Source: JAVJSU01 sp040219275
GTDB taxonomy: Bacteria; Chloroflexota; Anaerolineae; Aggregatilineales; Phototrophicaceae
Assembly (NCBI GenBank): GCA_040219275.1
Contig: JAVJSU010000039.1
Coordinates: 1-64,000, forward strand
Length of the DNA stretch: 64,000 nt
Direction: 5' to 3'
Positions 8,301 through 18,262 of this stretch are shown one piece after another. The notes below the pieces were generated by a model. The model did not search any database. It had not been told where the DNA came from and was given only the letters and a program-made list of their open reading frames with translations. Position 1 is the stretch's first letter. Each line of letters opens with the position of its first letter. The position numbers were made by a program, and so were the translations under genes.

Positions 8301-9062
8301 TGCGGAAGCTATCATCCAATAATTTGTGCCTCAACTGGCACAGGTGGCACAGGATGAGACACCTACTTCTACTAGAATTTAAAAAAATTACCCCCTATCG
8401 TAAATGCTTTACGAGTTGAAAAAACGGGGTTGAGGCAGTTGAGACGCTTGAGACAGAAGCTTGAAATATGCAAGGCTGGTCGTGATCATAAAAAGGGGTG
8501 CATTACAGATAATGGCAAATCAAACAATGTCATACTTAAGCACATTATTTTCATTAACTGAAATACCCAAGCGGATTACAATCATGCGATTGGCATTATC
8601 AAGGTGCTGTCTCATGCCAGTGACACGTTGTTATAAATTGTTTCAAGCCCTTCAGAATCTTCGACCAATTGGTGGCAAAGTAGATAGATATACTTTGATC
8701 ATGTGTTTTTTAGGCTGCTAGTGAAACAAGATGGATGAAAAAGAAGAACGTAATTTGCCAGATTTACTTTCTGAGATCAGAGATTTGCCAAACAACACGC
8801 AGACCTCAGTCAAACTAACCATGCCCGAAGTCAAGTCACAAACAACTCACTAATTTGGATAGCTTTATGTATTAAGGTCCGTTTGAAAGCGTATAGTAGA
8901 TATGAACACATCCTTAAAATTGTCACGAGAGTTCTATTGTGTCATAATTATAGTATAGGGTTTTGTTCTTTTTTTGCACAACGATATTTGGAGATCGATA
9001 ACATACATGTCGGCTTAAATATATGTTCCGTAACAATCAAGCAATAGTATGGTGAAGAATAT
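8301..9062. other. AT-rich intergenic region, possible origin
   Basis: 760 bp without a convincing gene. It holds repeat cluster 2 and then becomes AT-rich. A 40-codon frame at 8731-8853 (start MDEKEERNLPDLLSEIRDLP) has no clear ribosome binding site and I do not call it. The frame at 8461-8721 looks random. The part before 9063 contains AT-rich promoter-like sequence (TATAGTATAG near 8950). Iterons plus AT-rich DNA beside a primase-helicase gene would fit an origin of replication. Confidence 0.4.
8431..8456 (+). repeat. 9-bp iteron-like tandem repeats, cluster 2
   Basis: GAGGCAGTT GAGACGCTT GAGACAGAA: three further units matching cluster 1 in length and sequence, about 190 bp downstream. 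Between them, about 8331-8365, CTGGCACAGGTGGCACAGGATGAGAC continues a looser 9-bp periodicity. Confidence 0.5.
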
Positions 9063-10172
9063 ATGATTAAGATTTTAATTATTGAAGATGAAGCAACGAT
9101 CCGCGAAGATCTGGCTGAAATCCTTCACTACGAAGGTTTTCAGGTCATTGAAGCAGATTCAGGTAAGAGGGGAATTGAGGTGTTAGAGATCGAACAGCCC
9201 GATCTAATTCTCTGTGACCTTGCAATGCCAGAGGCAAGCGGATACGAGGTGCTTGATTATGTTCGAAGCTCAAAGACCCTATTGAAATTGCCTTTCATTT
9301 TTCTAACGGCACGTACTGAACGCAATTTTTTTCGGCTTGGCATGGAGCTAGGTGCTGATGACTATATATCAAAACCTGTTAGCAAAACCGAGTTACTATC
9401 TGCTATCCAATCTCGATTGAATCGCTATCAAGAATTGACTGATATTAGCAATCTTGAATTAGATAAGGCCAAGAAACGTCTGACACGCCTCGTTTCGCAT
9501 GAACTAAGAACTCCGTTAGTCTCAATTTCAATGGTACAACAAATTATCTCAAATCGACTACATGCACTATCCTCAGATGATATTGCTGAATTGATGGATA
9601 CACTCCAATCGGGGAGCAATCGACTGCAACATCTGGTTGAACAAATGGTATTGATGACTCAAATCGATACAAGCCTACTCAATAAAGACGAAGTACAGAA
9701 AAACGGTCATGTATTAGATGCGTGGATTGTCGTTCAAGCCGCAGTGGCTACAGCTCGCCAGTTCGCCTACCGTCATCCACATGGTGAGATTTATCTTAAA
9801 CCACCAAGAGAAATTGTACCTGTTCACATTCTTTATCAGGCGCTACGACATGCTTTAGCAGAGATTGTTGCCAATGCGCTCGACTTTTCTCCTCCCGGTT
9901 CAAAGATCACTATTGCTCAAGAGCTTCATAAAGATAAAGCCTGGATTACGATAACGGATCAGGGTTCAGGATTGACCACTAATCGACTGCGAACAGCTTT
10001 GGTGCCATTTGAGCAAATTGATCGAGAGCGACATGAACAGCAGGGCATGGGATTAGGCTTACCGCTTGCAAAGACAATCATTGAATTACATGATGGTGAA
10101 ATCTTATTTCGTCCGACTGTTTCATCAGGAACACAGGTCATCTTCCAGCTTCCTGTTAGTCTACAAGTCTGA
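9063..10172 (+). CDS. Receiver-histidine kinase hybrid protein
   Basis: 369 residues. A receiver domain comes first (1-125: acidic triad EDE at 8-10, phospho-acceptor Asp at about 52 in LILCDLAMPE, conserved Lys at about 103 in YISKPVS). It is followed directly by a HisKA helix pair (LVSHELRTPL, His about 146) and an ATPase domain (NALDFSPPG near 270-278; G boxes DQGSG and GMGLGLP). There is no membrane segment or PAS domain. Receiver-first kinases pass phosphate from an upstream kinase to a further receiver. This gene opens the cluster, and 18263-19384 encodes a second protein of the same layout. Its output partner is not identifiable here. Confidence 0.85.
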   Translation: MIKILIIEDEATIREDLAEILHYEGFQVIEADSGKRGIEVLEIEQPDLILCDLAMPEASGYEVLDYVRSSKTLLKLPFIFLTARTERNFFRLGMELGADDYISKPVSKTELLSAIQSRLNRYQELTDISNLELDKAKKRLTRLVSHELRTPLVSISMVQQIISNRLHALSSDDIAELMDTLQSGSNRLQHLVEQMVLMTQIDTSLLNKDEVQKNGHVLDAWIVVQAAVATARQFAYRHPHGEIYLKPPREIVPVHILYQALRHALAEIVANALDFSPPGSKITIAQELHKDKAWITITDQGSGLTTNRLRTALVPFEQIDRERHEQQGMGLGLPLAKTIIELHDGEILFRPTVSSGTQVIFQLPVSLQV

Positions 10173-10439
10173 ATTCACAACCGATAGACAGAGGCTTGAC
10201 ATGTTCAAAGCAATTTATAAATTCAAACATTGTATCAGAGTAAATTTTCTTTCGCGTTTATAATAAAATATAGTCAAGGTAAAAAATTGTTGGTATAGAT
10301 AAGCTTGATGAAGAATCCACAAAACCTTCCAAAGCACGTTCCGCACCAGGTATGAAGTGTGACCAATTTATTGTAGAGTTTCGTATTTCTTCTATTGCTT
10401 ATCTACACAAACTCGTCGCAACTAAATAAGGCAAATTCT

Positions 10440-12188
10440 ATGACGAATTCTACAAGATTGGCTAATTTGGAACTCCCAAAAGCCCCTACAGGTATCATCG
10501 GGCTAGATGATATCACCAATGGTGGTTTACCGCGTGGGCGACCCACTCTCGTTTGTGGTAGTGTAGGCTGTGGGAAAACCCTATTCGGCATGGAGTTCCT
10601 TGTTCATGGAATCACGCAATACGATGAGCCAGGTGTCTTTGTTGCATTTGAGGAAACAAGCGGAGAACTCACACAGAACGCTTCTTCGCTGGGATTTGCC
10701 CTAGCTGATCTTATTGACCAAAACAAACTCGCCATTGATCACATCAGCATTGACCGGACAGATTTCGAACAGACCGGTGATTACGATTTGGACGGGCTGT
10801 TTATTCGTCTTGAGTATGCCATCCAAAAGGTAAACGCCAAACGAATTGTTCTGGATACGATAGAAGTCTTGTTCTCAGCATTGGACAACACCGATATTTT
10901 GCGCGCAGAACTCCGCCGTCTGTTCCGGTGGTTGAAAGACAAAGGTGTCACAGCAGTCATTACGGCTGAGCGGGGTGATGGAATGCTCACCCGGCAGGGC
11001 ATTGAAGAATACGTTTCCGACTGTGTGATCTTATTGGAAAATCGGGTCGAAAATCGCTTGTCTACTCGGCTCTTGAGGATCGTCAAATATCGGGGAACGG
11101 CGCATGGAACTGATGAATATCCCTTTCTGATAGACGACAGCGGGTTTTCGGTACTGCCGATTACGTCGGTCAATCTAGATTATAAGATATCTGACGAGCG
11201 CATCTCTAGTGGCATACCACGTCTTGATACCATGTTGGGTGATCGGGGATTCTTTCGCGGCTCTACGATTTTGGTTTCAGGACCTACTGGAACGGGAAAA
11301 ACAACCATTGCATCACATTTCCTGGATGCCGCCTGTCAACGTGGTGAACGTTGTCTATATTTCTCGTTCGAGGAGCCTGCCGCCCAAATCATCCGAAACA
11401 TGAGTTCAGTAGGTCTCGATCTGCAAGCGTGGGTAGAGGCTAATTTGCTTCGGTTCGAGACTGTTCGTCCTACGGGCTACAGTCTCGAAATGCATCTCGC
11501 TATACTGCATAAGCACATTCAAGCATTTGATCCGCAAATTGTGGTCATTGATCCGGTCACAAGCTTCGAGGCAATTGGCTCCAAGGCGGATAGTCGAACC
11601 TTACTTACGCGATTGATTGATTTTCTTAAAGAACGCGGAACCACCGGGTTTCTGACGAGCCTGACCACAGCGGGTGAAACCAGCGAACAAACTGAAGTGG
11701 ATATATCATCACTGATCGACACCTGGCTTTTGGTTCGAACTGTAGAATCGAGCGGAGAGCGCAACCGACTTATGTATGTGCTGAAATCGCGGGGTATGTC
11801 GCATTCCAATCAAATCAGCGAGTATGAGATCACAGAAGAGGGGATTAACCTGATAGACGCTTATCTGGGAAAATCCGGTGTTCTGACTGGCTCGGCACGG
11901 CTTGCCCAGGCGGCGAGCGAGCAAGAGGAAGAACGAGAACGCAAACAGACAATTGAATTGAAACAGCTTCAACTAGAGCGTAAACGTGCCGCTATTCAGG
12001 CTCAGATCGCCGCTTTACAAGCTGAATTAGATGTGGAAAGTGCTGAGACTCAATTACGTTTAGACCAGGAAGCCAGACGAACAGTAGCGTCCCAGAATTA
12101 CACCGCTTCGATGGCGCGCAAGCGGAAAGTGACGGACAGTGCCAATCAATTGCACACTAATAGGTCCGAGGAGCATGACAATGGATGA
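10440..12188 (+). CDS. kaiC: KaiC-family double-domain ATPase
   Basis: 582 residues from the ATG at 10440. Two RecA-like KaiC domains: Walker A CGSVGCGKTLFG (about 39-50) with catalytic Glu pair FEET, and Walker A SGPTGTGKTT (about 280-289) with FEEP. In the second domain VDISSLIDTW places Ser423-Ser424 where cyanobacterial KaiC has its Ser431-Thr432 phosphorylation pair. The C-terminal 90 residues are a charged, Gln/Glu/Arg-rich coiled coil (about 495-555) instead of the short tail that cyanobacterial KaiA grips, and no kaiA is in the window. KaiC is an autokinase/ATPase of circadian or stress timing. The stop overlaps the first kaiB by 14 bp. An upstream TTG (10395) is open but unlikely. 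Confidence 0.9.
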   Translation: MTNSTRLANLELPKAPTGIIGLDDITNGGLPRGRPTLVCGSVGCGKTLFGMEFLVHGITQYDEPGVFVAFEETSGELTQNASSLGFALADLIDQNKLAIDHISIDRTDFEQTGDYDLDGLFIRLEYAIQKVNAKRIVLDTIEVLFSALDNTDILRAELRRLFRWLKDKGVTAVITAERGDGMLTRQGIEEYVSDCVILLENRVENRLSTRLLRIVKYRGTAHGTDEYPFLIDDSGFSVLPITSVNLDYKISDERISSGIPRLDTMLGDRGFFRGSTILVSGPTGTGKTTIASHFLDAACQRGERCLYFSFEEPAAQIIRNMSSVGLDLQAWVEANLLRFETVRPTGYSLEMHLAILHKHIQAFDPQIVVIDPVTSFEAIGSKADSRTLLTRLIDFLKERGTTGFLTSLTTAGETSEQTEVDISSLIDTWLLVRTVESSGERNRLMYVLKSRGMSHSNQISEYEITEEGINLIDAYLGKSGVLTGSARLAQAASEQEEERERKQTIELKQLQLERKRAAIQAQIAALQAELDVESAETQLRLDQEARRTVASQNYTASMARKRKVTDSANQLHTNRSEEHDNG

Positions 12189-12510
12189 ACAGAAAAATGG
12201 GATGACTAATGAATCAGCCACAGAAAGATGGATACTCCGCCTCTACATTGCGGGGCAAACGCCCAAGTCGTTGACGGCATTTGCCAATTTGAAAAAGATA
12301 TGTGAAGAATATCTTGAGGGCATGTATGAAATTCAAGTGATTGATCTGATAGAGAACCCGCAATTGGCAGAGGGAGATCAAATTGTGGCCATTCCAACTC
12401 TCGTCAGATCGCTTCCCGAACCGATCAAAAAAATTATCGGTGACTTATCCAATACCGAGAAGACACTGGTTGGTCTGCAAATTCGACCTCATTCACAGGA
12501 GAAGGGATGA
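12175..12510 (+). CDS. kaiB: KaiB-family protein 1
   Basis: 111 residues, thioredoxin-like KaiB fold: LRLYIAGQTPKSLTAFANLK, then EIQVIDLIENPQLAEGDQIV and AIPTLVRSLPEPIKKIIGDL, all standard KaiB landmarks. KaiB binds the KaiC N-terminal ring and often also a kinase. Its ATG (12175) lies inside the end of kaiC after GAGGAGC, which points to translational coupling. The next gene encodes a second KaiB. Confidence 0.9.
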   Translation: MTMDEQKNGMTNESATERWILRLYIAGQTPKSLTAFANLKKICEEYLEGMYEIQVIDLIENPQLAEGDQIVAIPTLVRSLPEPIKKIIGDLSNTEKTLVGLQIRPHSQEKG

Positions 12511-12514
12511 GACA

Positions 12515-12865
12515 ATGACAGATGATAACCAGAATGTCGACAATGAGATGCCGCCAATCGAACATGCTTTGCCTCAACGATACAAACCAAATTATGTCTT
12601 GAAACTCTATGTAGCAGGACACACATCTAAGTCTATTCTGGCGATTGCCTCAATTCGGTCTATCTGTGAAGCACGCTTGCGGGGAAATTACGAGCTTCAA
12701 GTTATCGATGTTTATCAACAACCGAAGCTCGCTGAGGCCGAACGTATTATTGTTACACCCACACTCGTCAAACAGTTCCCCTTGCCGCCCCGCAAGATCG
12801 TAGGCAACTTCACCAATGAAGAGAAGGTGCTGTCAGGTCTGGGTATAAGCGAAACAACCAATTAA
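12515..12865 (+). CDS. kaiB: KaiB-family protein 2
   Basis: 116 residues with a 25-residue acidic N-terminal extension before the KaiB core (LKLYVAGHTSKSILAIASIR, LQVIDVYQQPKLAEAERIIV, TPTLVKQFPLPPRKIVGNF). It is clearly a paralogue of the preceding protein but well diverged, so the two probably differ in partner or timing. An ATG at 12515, 4 bp after the previous stop, follows GGAGAAGGG. A longer frame upstream is open only because it overlaps kaiB 1. Confidence 0.9.
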   Translation: MTDDNQNVDNEMPPIEHALPQRYKPNYVLKLYVAGHTSKSILAIASIRSICEARLRGNYELQVIDVYQQPKLAEAERIIVTPTLVKQFPLPPRKIVGNFTNEEKVLSGLGISETTN

Positions 12866-12891
12866 GTGATGCTATTGGAAGCCGTGCAATC

Positions 12892-14148
12892 ATGTCAACC
12901 ATCGACAACTATGAGCAACTTATAGAGGAACTCGCTGATTTAAAGACGCGATTGGCTGAGTCAGAAGAAACCTTGCGTGCTATTCACAGCGGGGAAGTGG
13001 ATGCCATTCTTGTTTCTACCGCTCAGGGTAATCAGGTTTATACACTGCAAGGAGCTGACCAACCCTATCGCTTGCTGGTTGAGGAAATGCAACAGGGTGC
13101 GGTAACAATTGCTAGCGATGGAACCATTCTCTATTGTAATCGACGCTTTGCCGAAATCTTAGGCTATTCTTCCGATCACCTTATTTCTCGCCCAATTGAT
13201 CAGTATATCGTTTCCAGCGAGTGCGAAAAGTTCCACGCATTCTTACAAACTGCCTCTTCTCACCGTGGCATAGATCATGAGTTCAACTGCCAAACTCAGA
13301 CCAATCAAGTTATTCCAGTATATATCACTGCAAATCTACTCCGGTTAGAACAAACACAAGTTATTTGTTTGATTTTTACCGATTTGCGTCAACGGAAGCG
13401 GGCTGAGCAACAGGCGATTGATCTGGGAATTGAACGGCAACGGACTAAACTGTTGAGTGACTTTGTGCGTGATACATCGCATGATTTAAAAACGCCTATC
13501 ACAATCATTCTCAGCACACTTTCCAACATAGAACGCATTCAGGAGGAAGAGCGAAGGCGCGAAAAACTCCACCAGGTTGAAAACTACGTACTTTACTTAA
13601 ATCGAGTCGTTGAACAACTCCAACAGATGGCTGTGCTAGATAGCATTAGAGAACTTCCTTTACACATGAGCAGTATAAACGATGTCATCATGGATGCAGT
13701 CCAGTATGTTGCAAAGAAAGCCGATGACAAACGCATCACGATTTCTATGGAGCTAGAATCGAAAAGGCAGTTCGTGCAATTTGATGTAGATACATTCTTT
13801 AGCGCTGTAACCGAATTGATCGAGAATGCCATTCGCTTTGTACCACAGGGTGGACAAATTCAAGTTCGCTCTACGCTTGTAAATGATCGTCAACTGATTC
13901 TTGAGGTTGCTGATCATGGCTCAGGAATCGACCCTGATGACCTACCCCATGTTTTTGAACGATTTTTTAAGGCAGATGAAGCACGCAGATTGACTGGCGG
14001 TGCCGGGCTTGGACTGTCAATGGTGAAGCGTATTGTCGAACTACATCATGGATCAATTGAGGTTGAAAGTATTCCAGGGATGGAGACGATATTCAGAATT
14101 TCGTTACCAATAACTGGATCGGATGACAAGATCACGAGTAAATCATGA
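12892..14148 (+). CDS. PAS-domain histidine kinase
   Basis: 418 residues, no membrane segment. An N-terminal coiled coil with the phrase EETLRAIHSGEVDAILVST (about 24-42), also found in the next protein, is followed by a PAS domain (about 60-165, GAVTIASDGTILYCNRRF). HisKA is at about 185-250 (DTSHDLKTPIT, His about 197) and the ATPase domain at about 300-410 (ENAIRFVPQGG, DHGSGI, GAGLGLSMV). A soluble PAS kinase straight after kaiBC is a layout known from non-cyanobacterial kai clusters, where the kinase reads KaiC or KaiB state. It is co-directional with the kaiB genes and 26 bp after the second one. Confidence 0.85.
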   Translation: MSTIDNYEQLIEELADLKTRLAESEETLRAIHSGEVDAILVSTAQGNQVYTLQGADQPYRLLVEEMQQGAVTIASDGTILYCNRRFAEILGYSSDHLISRPIDQYIVSSECEKFHAFLQTASSHRGIDHEFNCQTQTNQVIPVYITANLLRLEQTQVICLIFTDLRQRKRAEQQAIDLGIERQRTKLLSDFVRDTSHDLKTPITIILSTLSNIERIQEEERRREKLHQVENYVLYLNRVVEQLQQMAVLDSIRELPLHMSSINDVIMDAVQYVAKKADDKRITISMELESKRQFVQFDVDTFFSAVTELIENAIRFVPQGGQIQVRSTLVNDRQLILEVADHGSGIDPDDLPHVFERFFKADEARRLTGGAGLGLSMVKRIVELHHGSIEVESIPGMETIFRISLPITGSDDKITSKS

Positions 14149-14156
14149 GAAAGTGA

Positions 14157-17100
14157 ATGCCAATGCCTTCAAAAGCCGATCTTCTGAAGGAAAATGCCGA
14201 TCTTCAGGCACGTTTAACTGATGCCGAAGAAACACTCCGAGCCATTCACATGGGTGAAGTGGATGGACTTGTTGTTTCGACCGCTCAAGGCAATGAGGTA
14301 TTTACTCTGCAAAGCGCCGACCATCCGTACCGCTTGATGGTTGAGGAAATGCAGGAGGGTGCTGTCACCATTGGCACAGATCGAACTATTCTGTACTGTA
14401 ACCAACGCTTCGTAGAGATCCTAGGCTATCCTACTGACCAGATTATTTCTCACAGCATTGACCAGTTTATCGTATCGGAAGAACGGGAAAAATTCCGTTC
14501 ATTTCTAAATATGCTTTCATCTAAAGGTGATGTCCATAGAGAATTCAACTGCCAAACTGCGCTTAATCAAGTTGTACCTGTGTACCTGTCTGCAAACGTA
14601 CTTCAATTGGAACAAACAAAAGTCGTTTGTTTACTTGTTACCGATTTGACCGAGCGCAAACTTGCAGAAGAGAAAATTACGCGACTCGCGGACATAGTCA
14701 CCTATTCAAATGATGCGATAGTGAGTGAAACGTTGGACGGAATCGTTACCAGTTGGAATAAGGGAGCAGAGAGAATATTTGGCTACTCTGCGGACGAGAT
14801 GATCCAGAAACCCATCACAACGATAATACCATCACATAGAAGAGGTGAGACAACAGCATACCTTCAGAAGATTGCGGTTGGCGAAATCGTGAAGAGTTTT
14901 GACACTGTCCGACTGCACAAAGATGGCCACGAGATTTTTGTTTCGATCACCCTATCCCCCATCCGAGACCACAACGGCGACATCGTAGGTGCATCAAAAA
15001 TCGCGCATGACATCACTGAGCGCAAGCAAGCCGAAGAAGCCATTCGTTTTCAGGCACGGTTATTGGATACAGTTGGTCAAGCCGTGATCGCTTCAAATAT
15101 GGAGGGCAAGTTAATCTACTGGAATCGTGCTGCGGAGAGGCTCTACGGCTGGTCAGCTGAGGAAGTCCTTGAACGTAATATTTTAGAGTTAACCCCCGCT
15201 GAAGAACACGAGCAAGCAGAAGAGATACTATCTCGATTGCAATCCGGTCAAAGTTGGAGCGGAGATATTTACGCCCGTCGCAAAGATGGCACAGCGTTCT
15301 CTGCTCTTATAACGAACAGTCCCATCATTGATGAACAGGGTACGGTCACAGGGCTTATTGGCATATCAATGGACATTACTGAGCGCAAGCAAGCCGAAGA
15401 AGCCATCCGCTTTCAGGCGGAGTTATTGAATGCAGTTGGTCAGGCTGTCATCGCTACAGATATGGAATCCAAAGTAATCTACTGGAATAGTTCTGCTGAG
15501 AGGCACTACGGCTGGTCAGCTGAGGAGGCATTAGGTAGCAATATCATGGACCTAACGCCTGCGGACACATCGCGCCAGCAGGCAGGGGAGATTATAGCTC
15601 GCTTGCAGTCCGGTGACAATTGGAGCGGTGAGTTTACGGTACGGCGCAAAGATGGCACGGCGTTCCCTGCCATAGTAACCGACAGCCCTATCGTTGACGA
15701 ACAGGGTAGGCTTGTAGGGATTATCGGCGTATCGATGGACATCACTGAGCGCAAGCAGATGGAAGAGAGACTTGAACGAGAACGTAAACTGTTACGTACC
15801 GTGATCGACAGCCTGCCTGATCGTATCTATGCCAAAGATGCTGAAGGCCGATTTACCATTAAGAATGAGGCAGATGTACGTCAAATGGGGGCTGATTCGA
15901 CTGATGAAGTCATCGGAAAAACGGACTATGACTATTATCCATTAGAGATAGCTAAGCAGTATCATACCGATGATCAGACGATTATCCGCTCCGGTCAGGC
16001 GTTAATCAACCGGGAAGAGCCGACTGTGGACCGTGACGGAAACCTCAGCTGGATGCTAACCACAAAAGTGCCGTTGCATGACATGCAGGGTAATGTAATC
16101 GGGTTGGTTGGCATCGGGAGAGACATTACCGAACGCAAACGAGCAGTAGAAGAACTCCACAGACTGAATCGCACGTTGAAGTTGATCAGTGGCGTAAATC
16201 AGTTGATTGTACGTGTTCGGAACATGTCGCAGTTGTTTGAGCAAGTGTGTCATATTGCCGTTGATCTGGGTGGATTCCGTATGGCGTGGTTAGGATTACT
16301 TGACTCGGAAACCAGTAGGGTGAATCCGGTCGCTGATGCGGGTTTCGCTGATGGCTACCTAGAAAATCTGAACATTGTATTGACAGATGACTCGCAGGAA
16401 ATGAGACCAACTGTCAGTGCAATACAAACGGGGCAAAATATTGTCGTAAACGACATTGAGCAGGATGCCCGCATGATACCCTGGCGTAAAGATGCCTTGA
16501 CCTTAGGCTACCGTGCATTGGCAGTCTTGCCCCTCAAAGTGGACGGTGAGGCGCGCGGATCGTTTGCTCTGTATTCAGACACTCCAGCCTTTTTTAGTGA
16601 TCTCGAACTCGATCTACTCGATGAAATGGCAACAGATATTTCGTTTGCCATGGAGTTTGCTGAAAATGAAACGCGTCGCTTGCAGGCAGAAACTGAACTG
16701 AGAGATCATATGCAGATTGTTGAAGGAATGCACCTGTTCCTGCAAACGACGCTGGATGCGTTTCCTGCGAATGCGGCTGTCCTTAGCCCTGATGGAACTA
16801 TCATCAACGTGAACGCTCCCTGGATTAATTTTGCGGTTGAAAATGATGCGCTAACACCCATGCACTACGTTGGACAGAATTATCTGACAGTGTGTGACAT
16901 GGCTGAGGGTGAGGAAGCAGACGACGCATCTTCATCTGCAACTGGCATCCGCGCTGTGATTGACGGTTTACAGCAAGAGTTTTACCTTGAGTATCCTTGC
17001 CACAGCCCATTTGAACGAAGCTGGTTTGCACTGCGTGTAACTCCCTTTCCCGAACCTGCACCCCGCCGTGTTGTGGTTGCGCATATCAATGTAAGCGAAC

Positions 17101-18248
17101 GTAGAGAAGCCGAAGAAAAACTAAAAAGCATAAACCTCCAGTTGGAGGAACGGGTCATCGAGCGGACCGCTCGATTGCAAGAAGCTAAAGAACGTGTGGA
17201 GGGGATTCTAAATTATAGTGCAGATGCAATTATTCTTATTACTGAGGATTTGAGGATCGACCAGACAAATCCATCGTTTGACAAAATGTTTGGTTGTGAG
17301 CACGATGCTTATTTCGATAAGTCGCTCAATGTACTCTTTGATGACAACGACAAGAATCTCAACGAAGTAATTCATCAGACTTCCACAGCGCAAAACAGCC
17401 AATCAATAGATGTCTTGGCCCATCGTAAAGATGACACCGTTTTCCCCGCTGAACTGACCATCGGATTCATCAAAGACGGTGGCTACGTGTGTGTTGTCCA
17501 TGACATCAGCGAGCGCAAACGAATCGAACAATCACTGCGTAGTGCAGTTGAGAAAGAAAAGGAACTCAACGAACTCAAGTCACGCTTTGTTTCGATGGCA
17601 TCACACGAATTCCGCACACCGCTTGCAACGATCCATGCCACCACAGAAACCTTGAGTGCTTATCGACAGCGGCTAACCGATGAGCAAATTGAACACAAGT
17701 TGACTGCCATTCGCGAACAGGTAGGGTATCTCAAAGATATCATGGATGATGTGCTGAAACTAGCACAGTTGCAGGCGCGGCGAGTCGCGTTCAACCCTGC
17801 AATAGTTGATCTTGATGCTCTATGTCGTGAAATTATAGACGAATACAGCAATCAGGTGGGTTTCCTTCATGAAGTTCAATACACCTGTGCCAACAAGTTG
17901 CCTACAGCGTGGCTAGACATCAAATTGATGCGACAGCTCTTTAGCAATTTGCTGTCAAACGCCATTAAATATTCACCGGATGACAAGATGATCGCTGTAG
18001 AACTGGAATACACTGATGATATGTTCGTCCTCAATGTGCGTGATCGTGGGATCGGCATTCCGGAAGACGACTTGCGGAATTTGTTTGAACCGTTTCACCG
18101 AGCCGCCAATGTGGGAACCATTCATGGCACCGGGCTTGGGCTAGTTATCGCCAAAGAATCGGTAGCTCTGCACGATGGTACAATTTCTGTTGAGAGCGAG
18201 CTTGGCGTTGGAACAACATTTACGGTTCACCTGCCTATTCAGTCTTAA
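14157..18248 (+). CDS. Multi-PAS/GAF histidine kinase
   Basis: 1363 residues, soluble. Order: an N-terminal segment and PAS nearly parallel to the previous kinase (1-175); three PAS domains joined by ITERKQAEEAIRFQA-type linkers (about 176-540; two of them look like a recent internal duplication); a fourth type of PAS (about 545-665, DRIYAKDAEGRFTIKN); a GAF domain (about 670-840); a PAS with the EFYLEYPCHSPFERSWF type sequence (about 845-985); a last PAS (about 1005-1130); HisKA (MASHEFRTPL, His about 1150) and ATPase domain (about 1245-1360). Many stacked sensors suggest integration of several small-molecule or redox cues; the ligands are unknown. It starts 8 bp after the previous gene. Confidence 0.85.
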   Translation: MPMPSKADLLKENADLQARLTDAEETLRAIHMGEVDGLVVSTAQGNEVFTLQSADHPYRLMVEEMQEGAVTIGTDRTILYCNQRFVEILGYPTDQIISHSIDQFIVSEEREKFRSFLNMLSSKGDVHREFNCQTALNQVVPVYLSANVLQLEQTKVVCLLVTDLTERKLAEEKITRLADIVTYSNDAIVSETLDGIVTSWNKGAERIFGYSADEMIQKPITTIIPSHRRGETTAYLQKIAVGEIVKSFDTVRLHKDGHEIFVSITLSPIRDHNGDIVGASKIAHDITERKQAEEAIRFQARLLDTVGQAVIASNMEGKLIYWNRAAERLYGWSAEEVLERNILELTPAEEHEQAEEILSRLQSGQSWSGDIYARRKDGTAFSALITNSPIIDEQGTVTGLIGISMDITERKQAEEAIRFQAELLNAVGQAVIATDMESKVIYWNSSAERHYGWSAEEALGSNIMDLTPADTSRQQAGEIIARLQSGDNWSGEFTVRRKDGTAFPAIVTDSPIVDEQGRLVGIIGVSMDITERKQMEERLERERKLLRTVIDSLPDRIYAKDAEGRFTIKNEADVRQMGADSTDEVIGKTDYDYYPLEIAKQYHTDDQTIIRSGQALINREEPTVDRDGNLSWMLTTKVPLHDMQGNVIGLVGIGRDITERKRAVEELHRLNRTLKLISGVNQLIVRVRNMSQLFEQVCHIAVDLGGFRMAWLGLLDSETSRVNPVADAGFADGYLENLNIVLTDDSQEMRPTVSAIQTGQNIVVNDIEQDARMIPWRKDALTLGYRALAVLPLKVDGEARGSFALYSDTPAFFSDLELDLLDEMATDISFAMEFAENETRRLQAETELRDHMQIVEGMHLFLQTTLDAFPANAAVLSPDGTIINVNAPWINFAVENDALTPMHYVGQNYLTVCDMAEGEEADDASSSATGIRAVIDGLQQEFYLEYPCHSPFERSWFALRVTPFPEPAPRRVVVAHINVSERREAEEKLKSINLQLEERVIERTARLQEAKERVEGILNYSADAIILITEDLRIDQTNPSFDKMFGCEHDAYFDKSLNVLFDDNDKNLNEVIHQTSTAQNSQSIDVLAHRKDDTVFPAELTIGFIKDGGYVCVVHDISERKRIEQSLRSAVEKEKELNELKSRFVSMASHEFRTPLATIHATTETLSAYRQRLTDEQIEHKLTAIREQVGYLKDIMDDVLKLAQLQARRVAFNPAIVDLDALCREIIDEYSNQVGFLHEVQYTCANKLPTAWLDIKLMRQLFSNLLSNAIKYSPDDKMIAVELEYTDDMFVLNVRDRGIGIPEDDLRNLFEPFHRAANVGTIHGTGLGLVIAKESVALHDGTISVESELGVGTTFTVHLPIQS

Positions 18249-18262
18249 GGAGCAATTACATT

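Noticed and set aside
8237..8456. Possible CRISPR array
   Set aside because: Units are 9 bp and contiguous, with no spacers; iteron-like repeats fit better.
8461..8721. 86-codon frame downstream of the replication gene
   Set aside because: Composition looks random, no ribosome binding site, and part of the region is repeat-rich.
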